Part shown: positions 35,905-48,910 of the stretch, one piece after another
Layout of the letters: each line of letters starts with the position of its first letter
How positions within the stretch are numbered: position 1 is the stretch's first letter
Source: Archilochus colubris
Lineage: Eukaryota > Chordata > Aves > Apodiformes > Trochilidae
Assembly (NCBI GenBank): GCA_023079485.1
Contig: CM041090.1
Location: 34,498,874 to 34,562,873 of the forward strand
Length of the DNA stretch: 64,000 nt
Direction: 5' to 3'
Made by a program: the position numbers and the translations under genes
The notes under the pieces: generated by a model
Seen by the model: the letters and a program-made list of their open reading frames with translations, nothing else
What the model was told of the DNA's origin: nothing
Databases searched by the model: none

Positions 35905-38900
35905 ACAGTGAAAACAGGTGAAATGGAGCTTTAAATTTCTTGCAGATTTTGATGCATCAGAGCTGAGAGCTGCTGTGAAGTGCTTGGTGAGTTGCCCTGC
36001 TCTCCCTGGAGCTCACTGCCTGTTGCACAGTGCTGAAAGAATGAAGAGAGTTGAAGTGCTGGAAGGGCCATCTTTTCACTGTGCTTGTAAGCAGCAGAGT
36101 GTGAAGAGAGAAATAATCAGAAACCATATAAAAATGGCTCAAATTTCTATGGCATATACATCTGGAAGAAACTGCTACATTAATTAGTATATTGATTTTC
36201 TCCTCTTCTGGCTATCCTCCCACTTAACTATTTGTTCATCATGGTTTGCCAGGGAGTGGCTTGGCTCTAAAGCTGTTTTTGGCGGTTTAGAATCGAGAAA
36301 TAAATGGAAGTGGTTTTGCCATCCATCACCCTGTTACTACATGCTCACAAGGAACAACTGTCCTTAAAGAATGGACATGATTTTCATTCCTATACAAAAT
36401 AAAAGTAATCTATGCATTTTGTTAGCTGGGCTGACTCAGTCATCTGAAAGTCATCTGGGCTGACTGTTTTCACCTTGTCTGGGGAGGTGCTGTCCGTGGG
36501 GGAAAGGCAAATGTGAGAGAGTAACATGGGTTTCTCCTTCTATTCAGGTAACAAGGTACCCATATGGCCATGGTTTTCTCTCTGCAGCAGCTGTAGGCTT
36601 CCATGGAGCAGTGGCTTTCCCATCAGTTATGCACCTGAGAAGCATCTGAGCCTAACTGGCTTGGGAGACTTGTTTGCTACCTCTTAATCTTTCCCAGATG
36701 TTCATGGTGACTTTAAACAACACAATCCATGTTTTCTTGCCTTGTTTCTCCTCCAAAATGTTTTTGACACTCCTAGCCATTTCTTTTTGATCCAGTCTTA
36801 TTTTAATCCCTGCTGTGGTTTCTGTAACTATTATTATTACCATAAAAGATCTCACCATGCAACTTCCCCCTCACTGTACAAGACATTGCATGTGACAGGT
36901 TGTGGGCCACCTCCCTTACATTAAGCTGTGGCTTGCCCACTACTGTTACTTAATGCATATGTAATGAAGAAAAAATTGGGAATGAGTAATGGTTATAGCT
37001 GATTTGACCTTACTTTGTACAATGTGAGGCCATTTCTGGCAATCGTGATCTCATTGTAGCTTTAATGACCTCATCTAATTATTGCTAACTCAAAGAGGTT
37101 TATTTAGTGCTTTAAAGTGACTCAGAGAATGCGCACCAGCAAACTAATGAACTCATCACACTGTGCTAATCTTTAGCCAGGAACAAGGATTCATTTGGAA
37201 AATTAGGAAAAAAAAATACATTAGAAAAAAATACAATTACGGAGAGGAAGCTTGAGATTATTTCACATTTGTTTCCCTGACTCAAAAGAGGAAATGATGA
37301 TGACATTGCCAGAGGAAAAAAAAATACAGGTGAAAGTAGTATTATTGATTGCTGTAAACTGTGCAGTTTAGTGAAAGGGATAGAGGAGCAAAGTGTTGCA
37401 ATTACAGAAAGAAGCATGGTAAGGCACATTTAGTGTATTTATTTTTGACAGGTACAGCTCATCTAGATAACCCTGCATGCACAGGAATGTGTATAATAGG
37501 AGAATCATGCAACTTGGGAACAGAGAAGCTACTGGAGCACCCACACAAGTATTATGGCAAAACAAAAAGGTTTCTCAATTTCTCCCTGTGGAAGGTGTAA
37601 AATTAGTCCATTTACTAATAGGTTTTATTTCAGTCTTTTCTCATTAAGCACAGGTCTGTTAATAAACATACTTTGCTCCAGTCTATTAAAGAATCAGAAA
37701 TTTGTGAACTTCCCAAATCAATGTTTTGCCCCAAAATATAAAAGTAGAACATCAATATCATGACATGGTGAACTGTAACAGCAAGGTACTCACTGAATAT
37801 TAATCAGGTTTCAAAGAGGGCCTGACAATGTCATGAGAATGAGGTGCTTTTTGAAATTTCAATTCATTTCTGTTTCTGGTTATACAAGGAATGTTTAGAG
37901 AACAGGCTTTTGTACAACATGGTGGTTCTTCAGTTTGAGAGAGTACCTGGGAATAAGAGATTCCCTCACATGGGACAGAGGACAGCTTCATTACCTATTT
38001 TTTTTTTGTTGTTGTTTGTCTGACTATTTAGCTAAGAGTGCCTTTGAAAGCTGGTTGAAAAAACTTCATTTTTTTTTACATGGGAAATTTAAATTCATCT
38101 GCATCTAAATATTTTGAATAGAGATTTTAAAAAGGCAAGTGAATATAAGCAGCCATGTTTCCTGCCAGTTTATTTGGTGAGTTCTTAACACCCACATGGT
38201 GATATGGATCTCCCAGCTCAGTGGATGTTCTCACAATGTTCTCAGAAGATATTGGAAACTGTGTTTCTCAGTACTGACACCCATTTTAAGGAGTCTCCCT
38301 AATTCTTGATTGTGATCCTCTGCTGAGGTTTCCAGGGAACCCTGAACATACTGAGATAGACAGCTACCAAACTTCAAACATGTAGTGGCTACATTTTCTA
38401 AATCCATGACTGGATCCCAGCATGGCCAAGGAACTCTCTAGTTCACATGGATCATGGTGTTGTCATGGTTCACGGGTCAGAAATGGACTTCTAGTCCATT
38501 CCATGGAGCATTATGACACCTTCAGTTATCACTCCAAAAGGGAACAAAAGCAAATTCCAGCAAATCAAAATCATTTTCAGAATAAAGATATGTTAGCCTA
38601 CTGTCTCCTGGAGAAGTTGAAAATTATAATAAAATGGGCAATTAAATTTAATTTCACCAATTACTATAGACAGTTTCTTGAAGCAGATTTTCATACTTCA
38701 TCAGTTTTAACCATACCCATTTCATGATGAAAGCGCATAGCCAACACATAGTGATTTCAGGTGGAGCAGAGTTTAAAAAGTGTGTTTTGAAAGTCGTACC
38801 ACATTTTTGCCAAACACTCAATAACAATTCATCAAGCTTTCAGCCTTACAGCTGCGATAGGCCCCATAAATGTTTTTTCCAATTTAAAAGAATAGAGAAG

Positions 38901-40262
38901 ATATTTCGGTCACCTTAGCATCACACAGAAGCTTGGTCTTAAACTGGTGCTCTCTCCTGAAGTGGTGAGTGCACAAGGCAGTGCTCCACCACCAGCTGTT
39001 CCTCAGGTGAATTCTCACTGCAATGCTTCTGCTCCAAATGCCATAGTTGTCCCTGAGGGTCTGGGACCGTGGCTGTGAATCCACACTTATCAGGAAAGGA
39101 GGCTGAAATACATTTGACCATGACCACATGAAAGGCTCAAATCACCTTCCTAACTCATCCCTTCTTTGAATTTTCACCTACTCTCATGAATAAGGGTGCT
39201 TTGGACCATGAATTTATTCAGAGCTATGTATATATGCTCGTGCCATCAGGTAGGCAGATGAGTATTTTGTTTCATTAGCATACAAATCTAACCCTGCAGT
39301 TCACAATCCCAGGACTACTCATATGCAATTCTTCCAATTTTACTGATACAAGCAAGTTGGAGAGTAGATACTTAAACCCCCCATATTTAGAGATCACAGG
39401 AAATATGGCTAAGAATACCTGAAATTTGCTATTAAATCCTATTTTCCCACAGATACCTACTCTGCTGGAGCTCTTCATAAGCCTCAAGCACTGTATTGAT
39501 TTTTATCAATTGAAAATTTGGCCCTTACACTCAATTATAAAAAGAGATATGTCTTCAGAGTATCAGGAAAAGAGAAAATTATTGATCTTTCTGTACTAGT
39601 GGTATTTTCACTCCATTTTTCAAAACATATATGCTTCTGTTTAGTTAATAAAGACAATTGCTGGCAATGCTCCCAGTTTAGACACATAATTAAACATGAA
39701 ATGAATCAGCTTTGGAATACAATCCCCAAGCAATTTGCAGATTTAATCATTCTAAATTGGTCAAAACCAGAAGTTTATCTTTTGAAAAATACATTACCTC
39801 TTTCCTCCATCAAAAGCCAAAGTGGTCCTAGCAACAAGAAGATCTGACACATAATTTCAGTTGATTGATTTGGAGAAAAAAAAAAAAAAGTGTTAGAAGA
39901 TAATTTCTTTGAGGTGAATAATTTTTCATTCAGCACTTAATGTTTAGTTTATCTGATTTTCCAGGTGGGATTAATAGGGATGTGGGAAAACAACAACTTG
40001 CAGGTGGAATGGGACTCAGGGGTTAGTTTCTTTTATTTCATTCTTTGCAGAAGTGGTAAAACTGGATGTGATCAAATTATCCATGTTGCTGATAGTAAAT
40101 TCCTCAGTGATTCACTTCTGCTTGTGTATGCAATACATCCTGGAGCCCCCTCTGACCGTTTGATTCAGCACTTACTGAAATCAATTCATAGGCTGCCCCT
40201 TTGACTCCATTAAGCAAAATCTGCACCAGTTGGAAGCACTGGGATGGAAGGAGGTAGTGCAA

Positions 40263-40280
40263 GTGTGTGTGTGTGTGTGT
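40263..40280. repeat. (GT)9 microsatellite
   Basis: Nine uninterrupted GT units. Runs of this length are often length-polymorphic. Confidence 0.95.
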
Positions 40281-42638
40281 ACATCAACATTAGCTTTGTA
40301 ACCCTTCTTTTCACCACTCATTGGGCAGGATGCTTTGCGTCCCTTGGGGTAATGGGTAGGAGATGGATGTTTAAGGTACTGTGATCTCCAGACACTGCTG
40401 TAACAGGGAGTCCTCCAAGTCCTTTCGGATTTTATTTCTAGCATTCAGTTCCCTCCTCCTCTGTATACCATCTCAGAAAGGTTAGCAACTGAGGGAAGAA
40501 GAAAATTAAGCCAGACTTGCTGTCAGAATGTTTTGTTTTAAATGAAACATCACCTACAGTGATGATGTGAAGAATAATACCAAAACTCTGCACTTCAAGA
40601 CATTGTTATTATTCTAAGGGTAAAGCAATTTCTCTTATAGTAACAAATGTAGATTGTTCTGTGCCTTAAAAGCAACGTAATAACCTTTCAAAAAAATACA
40701 GGTCCAAGTCCTGACACTATTAGAGTAGAATAGCTTTTAATTTTTCATGTTTGGCTTGGCAAACCTCCTCTGCATGGGATACTTTCATCAGACCTAAGGA
40801 AAGGAAAGAGGAGGGCAGAGTAGCAACTGGCCTGTGCTGTGATCAAAAGTGGTAACATACAATGCCTCCATCTTCCTACTTTGTAAGTATAGTTCTGATG
40901 GATGTGTATTCCTTCCCTCCCATGTATGTCAGCTGTGATACTAAATTGAGAAAGCATTTTGGCATATTGGGCCCTGATGTGTAAATTCTCATTTGGTTTG
41001 AAGGAAAGGCTGGAGGTGAAGTGGGACTCCTGACTGCACACTGTGATCTGAGCTTCCCTGCACACTGTTCATTCCAACCTGATGTACTGCACTATGCTTC
41101 ACAACTTTGGATGCTGCTCTGAAATGTGGTAAAAAATAGCCACAGAAAAATTAATAAATAGAGATTATATGTTCCACCAGTTGAAAACTAAACCAGAGCA
41201 CCATCAGGGGAATTCTAGCAGTTGTGTGATCTGTACAGACATCACTGCATAGAAGGCTTCATAATTTGGAAATTCAGTGTGCTTTCTTTCGTTCCTAAAA
41301 ATTTTGATAGAATACTTCCATTCAATCAATTCCTAGTGAAAAGAATTTGTGGCATTTGGGCAGATGGAATATTTTACAAAAATAATAGGATCCACTGAAG
41401 TTTATCTCTAGGTTATCTATAAATCATTTGAAGCCATGAGAGAAAATACAGATCTGAAAACAGAGAAAAATAAAAATAAAAAAATGCTTGAATTTTAAAA
41501 TTTGTGATATGTATATAGGACAAACAGTAAGTCCCTACCAGTATGTAATATTACACTGGCATTTTACTATGATTTTCTTTCTGTGATTACTTATAGTTTA
41601 AGGTGAATGTCATATGTCTAAGATTCTGTTTATCTCTTGCTACATAATTTGAGTGTGGGGCAGATGATATGAATATGAAACTTCCTCTATTCACGTGACA
41701 CTGTTGAAAGCACCTGGACACATGTCCCTTTTCTGCTGAGATCTGCCATTAACTATGTGGACCAGACTACAAAAGTGGAGATATCCTCACCAAGGATTAA
41801 TTCTGTTTTCTTGCAGTGTCTCATAGTCTATAAAGATCAGATTCTTCTTCATCACAAAGTGAATGTGCTCACTGCACTTGTGGCAGCACAGTAGTTAAAA
41901 TTACTATCACCATGTGTCTAAGGTTAGTAGCTGTTAGGGTAGGATGGAAACATTTCTACTCACCCTGCCTCCCTGCCTTTGTGTTTCTATTAACTACAGA
42001 AGATCAAAGTATGCTTTCGTATTCCATTCTGATTGTAGCAGGACTCAGGAGTGAGTTGAGACAAAGGATGAATATTTTTATGTATTATATCAAAGTCTGA
42101 AGAACAATGGAAAATGTTAATATAACTCAGCAAGGACTCTTTGTCTAATAAAAGAACAAAAAGGAAAATACATGAAAGTGAAAAGTAAATACACACAAAT
42201 CATGAAAAAATAGAAGAGGAAACCAAGTCATTTAAGGTGGTTCAGGCTTTGATATGCAGCATGGACTAATTCACCTGTCTCCTTTTTTGTAGGAAAACAT
42301 CCACATCATTTGGTGTTGCAAGATGGATGACGGTGAGCCTTGTTCAGATTTGAAATGAGTCTCACATCTCCTTTAACACAAGTGTTGCCTCTGATTTCAC
42401 CAGGATTACCTCTGATACATGCTGCTGTGAGCAAATGGAACAATTAGCACCAGACAACTTCACCATCCCCTCTCCCATAGTTCCTGATATTACCGACAGT
42501 TGTGACAGAACTCATCATAAGCCTGTGTCCTCCACAAAAGCTGTTTTCATAACTAGAATTTCACTTTGAACTAACTTCTGTCATCATAAGCTCCTTCATG
42601 AATTCTGTAGGGCAGGCAACAGCTAGAGTGAAAAAATT

Positions 42639-42660
42639 TCAGCATCATCATTGATGCTGA
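42639..42660. repeat. Inverted repeat, 9-bp arms and 4-nt loop
   Basis: TCAGCATCA at 42639-42647 and TGATGCTGA at 42652-42660 are exact reverse complements around TCAT. Confidence 0.85.
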
Positions 42661-43194
42661 TCTAGGTTAGTCTCAAAAAGCTTGCAGCCATTCACTTGCC
42701 ACTGGATGTTTAGGATGGTTGTAAGATAAAGTGACAAAACAGTAAAAAGATTATATTTTAAGACTGTGTAATCATAAAATTATTTCTAATAATTTCTAAT
42801 TTCAACTAATAAAATATCATATCATTACAAAGTAATAAAAGGGTAATAAAATTTAGTTCTTCAGAAGATTTAAAATGTAATTTTGTCTTTTAATGTCATA
42901 ATAATTATACAATTAAAATTAGAAAATCACATATCATAAGTGAAACAGAATCTCCTACCATGACAGTATCAGAGGTTCTCACTGCATTGGATTCATTAAT
43001 GAAGTCTCTATATACAAAAGAGTAATACAAACTCAGTTCTCCTTAGCTGAATTGTGGGGCTAGATTTTGACCCTGCACAGATGCAATGTCATTCAGGCTG
43101 CCTATTTCTGGCTGACAATTCATCCTTTTGGGTTGCTAAATTTGCAAGCAGCTTTCCCACACTCTGCACTGGAAGCTTCCCCCCCTACAGCCGC

Positions 43195-43238
43195 TTTCTT
43201 TTTTCTTTTTTTTTTTTCTTTCTTTTTTTTTTTTTTTC
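43195..43238. repeat. Polypyrimidine tract (T-rich with C)
   Basis: About 44 bases of T interrupted only by single C residues. It is simple-sequence DNA and could also act as a polypyrimidine tract, but the next AG lies beyond unrelated sequence. Confidence 0.9.
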
Positions 43239-46200
43239 ACGTAAAACCTGCAGCTGGATTGATGGATAGTGTCTAGGGATATTTGTATATATATTTGATA
43301 TCTACTGCTACAAATACTCACTTTTCCCTGGACTTAAAGTGCCTCCATTAACCATCTCTGAGTCCTCTGCCTCCCAAAAATATCACAAATGCATTAAAGG
43401 GATGCAAAACAATGAAATATTCCAGATGAGGAACACTGGAAAAAAACCAAAACAAAACTGTAGTCACAGAAATTAAGTAATTTCTTTATTGAATATGGGA
43501 CAATTTGGACTTTCTGATAAAAAGAAAATTTTAGGACTGAGGTGGGAGAGTTGATGTATAAATATGCAACTATAGTTTCTTCCTGTCAACTTCACAACTA
43601 CAGAAGATATATTTGATAGGTAAAAGTACACACACTTGCCAGATAACACATGCAGTCCATTAAGGAATCAAACTACGAAGAGGCTGAAATGAGAGCCTGA
43701 AAAAAGAGAGTTTTACAAAATCTACCTGTACTTGCATCTTTCTTTGATCATCAAGGGAATTAAATGATGATCTTGCCCTTTCCATCCCCTGAACATAAGC
43801 TCCTAATCAAAGACATAATCTCCTTTATGCAGCTAAATTACATTTAAGCTATCATAATGCTTGATAATCCAAATTACATTTTTCCCTTATGTGTACCAAT
43901 TCCTTACATTTAAGTAGACAAATCACTGCTGTTTCCAATACATGCTTCCAGAAATATATCAGTGTTTTAAAAACCATAAAAGGATACTTAACAACACATC
44001 TCAAGCTACATAAATTCAGAGAGATGGAAAATAGAGAAGGGAAGCAGCGCTCTTGAATTTAAATGACGAATTTTGTCAATGAATCAATTTCAGGAAGAGA
44101 AGTTGAGTGTAAAGATGAAGGCAGCTTTATGGCCTATTTAATACTGTGTAAACCTATTTGTTTACACCTTCTTCATGCAGCCTCTGTCTAGTGTTTAATA
44201 TATATTCATTTTTGTGGCTTTCCAAAGTGTAGATGTCACCTACTACAGAAGGAAAAAAAATAATAAAAATGTTAAAGCACACAAAGGTGAGTTATAGCCA
44301 CAAAGGCCAAAAACTTCAGAGGCTGAAGATCTGTGATGGCATTCTCCCAAACAAGACCTGACTGTGCTTACATAGAGCAGCTTTAAAGTGGTGTCTGATT
44401 AAAATAAAATAGTTACAGGCTTCACAAGGGGACAAGGACAGACAAAAAAACCAGTCTGGTTTTTATAACAGTATCTCAAAGGTAAAACCACAGCAAGATG
44501 AAAAAAAGAATGGGTTGGAATTCACTGAATTTTCTCCAGTCTTCTTGCTTTAACTGAAATATTCATTTATAGAATGATTTTTCACAAACTGCAGCATATA
44601 TACAGAGGTAGCCAGAAGGCCAGGAGGTGTTGCTGTGGATAAACAGGCCAAGGAGAACCAGGGGGATGTTTACCTGGTGTGAAAGGGTCAGTGAAGAGGA
44701 CAATGTGTTTAGATGATGCTCAGAAGTTGAAGGTATCACAGCCAACATAAGAAATGGGTGGTGGGACAAATGCAAAAATGGAAGATTTCCTCGGAGCTGT
44801 TGTAGCGTGCAAGCACTGCCCCACTTTGCTTGTGTTGTACTTTGCTGTTCTAGCTTCATTTGGTCACAATTAGTGTACTAGAAGAGGCAAGAGGACGTCC
44901 ATCCCTTCTCTCCACTCAAGTGCATTTTCATTCACCCTCTGCAAGTTTAGTGTATTTCACCTTGAAGTGTCCTAACAAATTGTCAAAAGTCATACACAAC
45001 TTTGCACATAAGGAAAATTTCAGCCACTGTTCTGAATAATATCTAACACATAAGAAAAGTAATTAAGCTGTTTGAGATCAGCATCTCCTAAAAGTACAAA
45101 TGAAAGGAATGAGAATTTTCAGGGAATAAACATCTCAGTCATTGTGATCTTTACAACACTGTGAAGCCAACACACACAAAGTGGAGAAGAGAAACTCATA
45201 CTATATATCATTATAGCCTTGTACTGCAGCTCCTTTACCTATTACAAAATAGCAGAAAATAAAGAGCTATTGGAACCTCACATTGATGAAATAATCATGT
45301 TTATTGTCTTTTGTTTATATTCATCTTTCCAAAGTCTCCTTGGTTGAAAGACATGGGTAAAAATTGTCTTGGAAAAGCTATAGCACCTCATGATTGTAGA
45401 ATCCACCCCTAATACTCTAATCATCTATTCATTACTTCACAATAAAAACAAACAGAAATCCCATAGTGGGGAAGAAATTCAACTCTAATTCTTCCAAATG
45501 CATTTGTTCTCCAGTTGAACTGCAAATGCGTGGGAGACCAAGATTCAGCCTGCAGACATGAAAACATGGAACTTTTCTCCTCACTCACCAGCAGTGAGGA
45601 TTTGTGCTCATTCTGCAGGGTGCTGAGACTCAGGAAGTAAAAGTGGGAGAGAAGTTGGATCAACCAGTGCAGCCAGGCAGCTATTGCACTGACTGGGGAG
45701 CTGTCATACCAGTGCTTGGTTACAAGTTCTGCCAGAGGCCTGCTCTGCCTTTGGTCAGGACACCTCATCTTTACATGCCTTGGTTTTCCCTTCTGAATTC
45801 TAAGCCATATTGTATTCTTGATATTTGTTCTGGTGCAGTGCTTCTCTCAGCTTCAGCTGTGATTATCAGCTGCCATCATCTCTAATAGTAAATAAACGTA
45901 ATCTCAGAATGTCAACTCAGGCTTAATGCTTTGTGTGTGCCTCTGTATAAGTGCTTGTTTCATAGTGAAAAACTGTTTTCTCTGTGAAGGAAAGGGTCTT
46001 GGTGGGTATAAGGTGAAATTAAATTAGTAATTTTGTGCTGTGGAAGCACAGAAAGCTGAAGTCTAGATGCTTTGTCAAATAACCTGAGAGGACACACAAA
46101 TATTTGCAGAAAAGATTGATCAAAACCAGTAAAAAAAATACCTAAAGATAGCTGCTGTTTCTACCATGCACACCCATCACAAGAAGAGCAATAGAGGCAG

Positions 46201-48289
46201 CTGTGAGTGTCAGATCACATCATTTCATTGCCAACACAACCCCACCTGCCTCCAGCCCTCTCTGACTGCTGGACAGCTGTCAACTATTTCATTTTCTGCA
46301 ATAACTCATCAGGGGAGCCATGGTAACTACCCACATACACAAGTGTTTGGGCTGTTGGTTCCTAAAGACACTGGCTGTACTGACGCTGATGCAGTTGGGT
46401 GCTTGAGTCGTGACCATACACATGATGCTTCTCTGACACAGCGTTTTCTGAGGTTCAGACAGACTGGAGCTGGAAGAATACAGAAGTATGGTTAAATCCA
46501 GAAGTCTGATACAGGGAACAAACTCTGAACATGGACAGAAATCTCTCATGCAAGATTTGCTTTTGTTCTTAGTGAAATAAACTGTAATAAGATGGATGGA
46601 AAAGAAAAAACTAGAGCTTTATACTGTAAAAAACTCTTATATTAACACAATTAAACTAATGATTTATGACATCTTCCCTGCCGTGTGCTATGAACAACAG
46701 AGAAATCCAAGCAAAATTGTCCAGTTCTGTCTGTTCATCCACAAGAAAAAATAAATCAGCTAAAGCTCATTTCTCATAAATTGTAATTTTTCCAGTCAAT
46801 ATCTTGCTGCAAGTCTTATCACCTTGAATACATACACAAGAGGCATTTCCAGCTCAGCTGATATAATTAAGTAATAAAGCTGAGTATAAGAAGTTGTACA
46901 GGATTGCCCATCCACTCAGTGTATCGGAATACAATTAATTCTCATTTTCAGGAACTGTTTTTTGTTGGGGTTTTTCGTATTTGCACATATATATTTTCTG
47001 AGAATAAGAAGCAAAACGGTGTTATATTCTGGTTACTAGAATCTTTATCCTTAATTGAGAAAAATGTTAGAAAATAAACTGATACCAGCCTACCCCTGTG
47101 GCTGCCATTTTATTTAGGCATGGAGTAGTTTGTTTTAATGGAGTAGTTTGTTTTAATTTGTAATATTTAATGCACAGTGGGAGTTTAGAAGACACTGCTT
47201 CATCTTTCAAAGCAATAAGTGGCATGCAACAAAAGAAAATGTTTCGATGTCTGCTTTAAATCTCTTGAGAAACATTGAATTGAAAGATACCATTGTCTGA
47301 ATGTTGATATAGATTACCAACAAAGAGCTGGCTCTTTGTCACCAATTACATCAATGCAACAGAAATGGCTATTTAAGTTTTATTCACAACTTCGCAGCAT
47401 GAGCCAGTTCACTGTTATTTATTTACTCTGATATAGTTCTCAGTCAAATACCTTTTACTTGTTATATAGGTACTCATATGACTATACTGCACACTATTCT
47501 GCAGAAAGGCTTAGAAAGATCTAACAAATAAATACAGGTCAATCATGTACTTCTGCCCTGGGGATTAGGATTTAAAAGATTGGTATCACATTTTGGTCTT
47601 TCTGCTTGGACTGTAATTTTAAAAGTAGATGACACAACAATGCATGAAATGAGCTTTTAAAATGGAATGAAAAATCATTTTTCAATACACTTTAAACTGC
47701 CTTTGTTAACTCCCACACTCAGGAACTTTAATGGTGCAATGCTGAGGGGCATGTCCCTAGCTGATGCTAATCATTATATCTTGTATTTGCTTCAACAGTG
47801 TTTATACCAGCAGTGGATCTGGCTCAGCAATTGCAGCCACAATATGTTCCCCTGAAATATTTTCTCTCATTTCCTCACTCCTTATTAGCATTGAAATGTT
47901 GTCTAGCCAAGCAGGTTAAGAGTTTCAGAGGCCTTCATTTGATATGAGTTAACTCCATGCAAGTTGCAGTCTCCTTGGCAATGTTTTTGATTTTCAACTT
48001 GCACATCAGCTTTCATGTGAGCTGGGTAGCATGCAGTCAGCTCCTTGTAACTTCCAGTTCAGGAAATTAAATTAATTAGCATTATTGGATTTTTGTGGCA
48101 CTTTGCATCCCTGCTAGACTGACTGAAATCAAAATGGCACAGACAGCACTCTCCTGAGTAAGATGTCTGCACTTGTGCCTTAAATCCATACAAAAACATA
48201 AACATGTAGGTATATTTTCTCTTGCATGAAGAAACTGTTGAGCTGAGTAGTCTCTGAGTAAGAAAGCAGGGAATGGGGCAGAGAGCAAG
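43239..48289. other. Non-coding stretch
   Basis: No gene or named repeat recognised apart from the 18-bp tandem duplication at 47121-47156. 47880-48080 has the texture of a conserved non-coding element. The frames at 45421-45768 (minus, 115 codons) and 46166-46495 (plus, 109 codons) are overlapped by frames on the other strand and look fortuitous. Confidence 0.5.
47121..47156. repeat. Perfect 18-bp tandem duplication
   Basis: TGGAGTAGTTTGTTTTAA occurs twice head-to-tail (47121-47138 and 47139-47156) without a mismatch. This points to a recent slippage event. Confidence 0.95.
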
Positions 48290-48910
48290 GCTGAACAGGA
48301 GATGAGACTGCTGGAGACACAAAAGGAGATATTATAGTCATAGGTGACTCCCTTCAGAGGAAGCCAATATGTTAGACAGAACCCTCTCATTAGGAGGTAT
48401 GCTGCCTACCTGGAGCCTGGGTTAGAGACATCACCAGGAAATTTCCTAGCTTGGTGCAGCCCTCAGACTACTACCCCTTACTGATGTTTCAGGTAGGAAG
48501 AGAAGAAGTAATGACTAGTAGTTCTAGAGCAATTAAGAGTCTTTAGGGCCTCTGGGTGAGTGGTGAGAGATTGAGGTGCACAGGTCATCTTTTCTTCTGT
48601 TGTTCCAGTCTCAGCAAATGACATTGGAATGAATAACCATACCCAGACCATTAATACATGGCTCCATGGCTGCTGTCACAACCACAGATTTAGGTTCTTT
48701 GACAACAGTATGGAATATGCAGCACCAGGTCTGTTGACACTCAACACCTTTCTTGAAGAAGGAAGAGGGTCTTTGCCCAGGAGATTGCAGGGCTAATCAA
48801 AAGGGCTTTAAGCTGGATGTGAAGGGGGAAGGGGATAATATCCATAGGCTTTCACAGGACAAGCCATGGGATGACACCTATCTCAACCTGACATTCTATG
48901 ATTCTGTGAC
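48290..48910 (+). pseudogene. Decayed CR1 ORF1 (GDSL/SGNH esterase domain) joined to a CR1 3' tail
   Basis: Read in the frame of 48331, the DNA gives IIVIGDSLQRKP, then CTEPSH, then EVCCLPGAWVRDI, then SDYYPLLMFQVG, with in-frame stops. GDS (48343-48351) is the nucleophile-serine block of the GDSL/SGNH hydrolases. This esterase domain is known in ORF1 of CR1-group LINEs. Further right, in shifted frames, come NTWLHGCCHNHRFRFFDNS (about 48650-48710) and GFKLDVKGEGDNIHRLSQD (to about 48860), which I take to be the rest of the domain and the linker. Multiple stops and frame changes make it a pseudogene. ACATTCTATGATTCTGTGAC at 48891-48910 is the CR1 3' tail, so ORF2 with its reverse transcriptase is missing. 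Other SGNH-encoding elements cannot be excluded, but the tail favours CR1. Confidence 0.7.

Larger units (their letters stand above)
35905..43194. other. Non-coding stretch with two candidate exons
   Basis: No gene recognised. Two short intervals have good acceptor and donor signals (35946-35986 and 42293-42332). 36990-37140 looks like a candidate conserved element. A (GT)9 run lies at 40263-40280 and an inverted repeat at 42639-42660. The longest frames are about 100-110 codons and have no recognisable content. Confidence 0.5.

Noticed and set aside
38458..38540. TGTCATGGTTCACGGGTCAG, similar to the start of some bird ERV LTRs
   Set aside because: The similarity ends after about 12 bases, and no matching 3' terminus or target duplication was found.
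46166..46549. 109-codon plus-strand frame with opposing 86-codon frame
   Set aside because: No recognisable protein family and no splice or promoter context.
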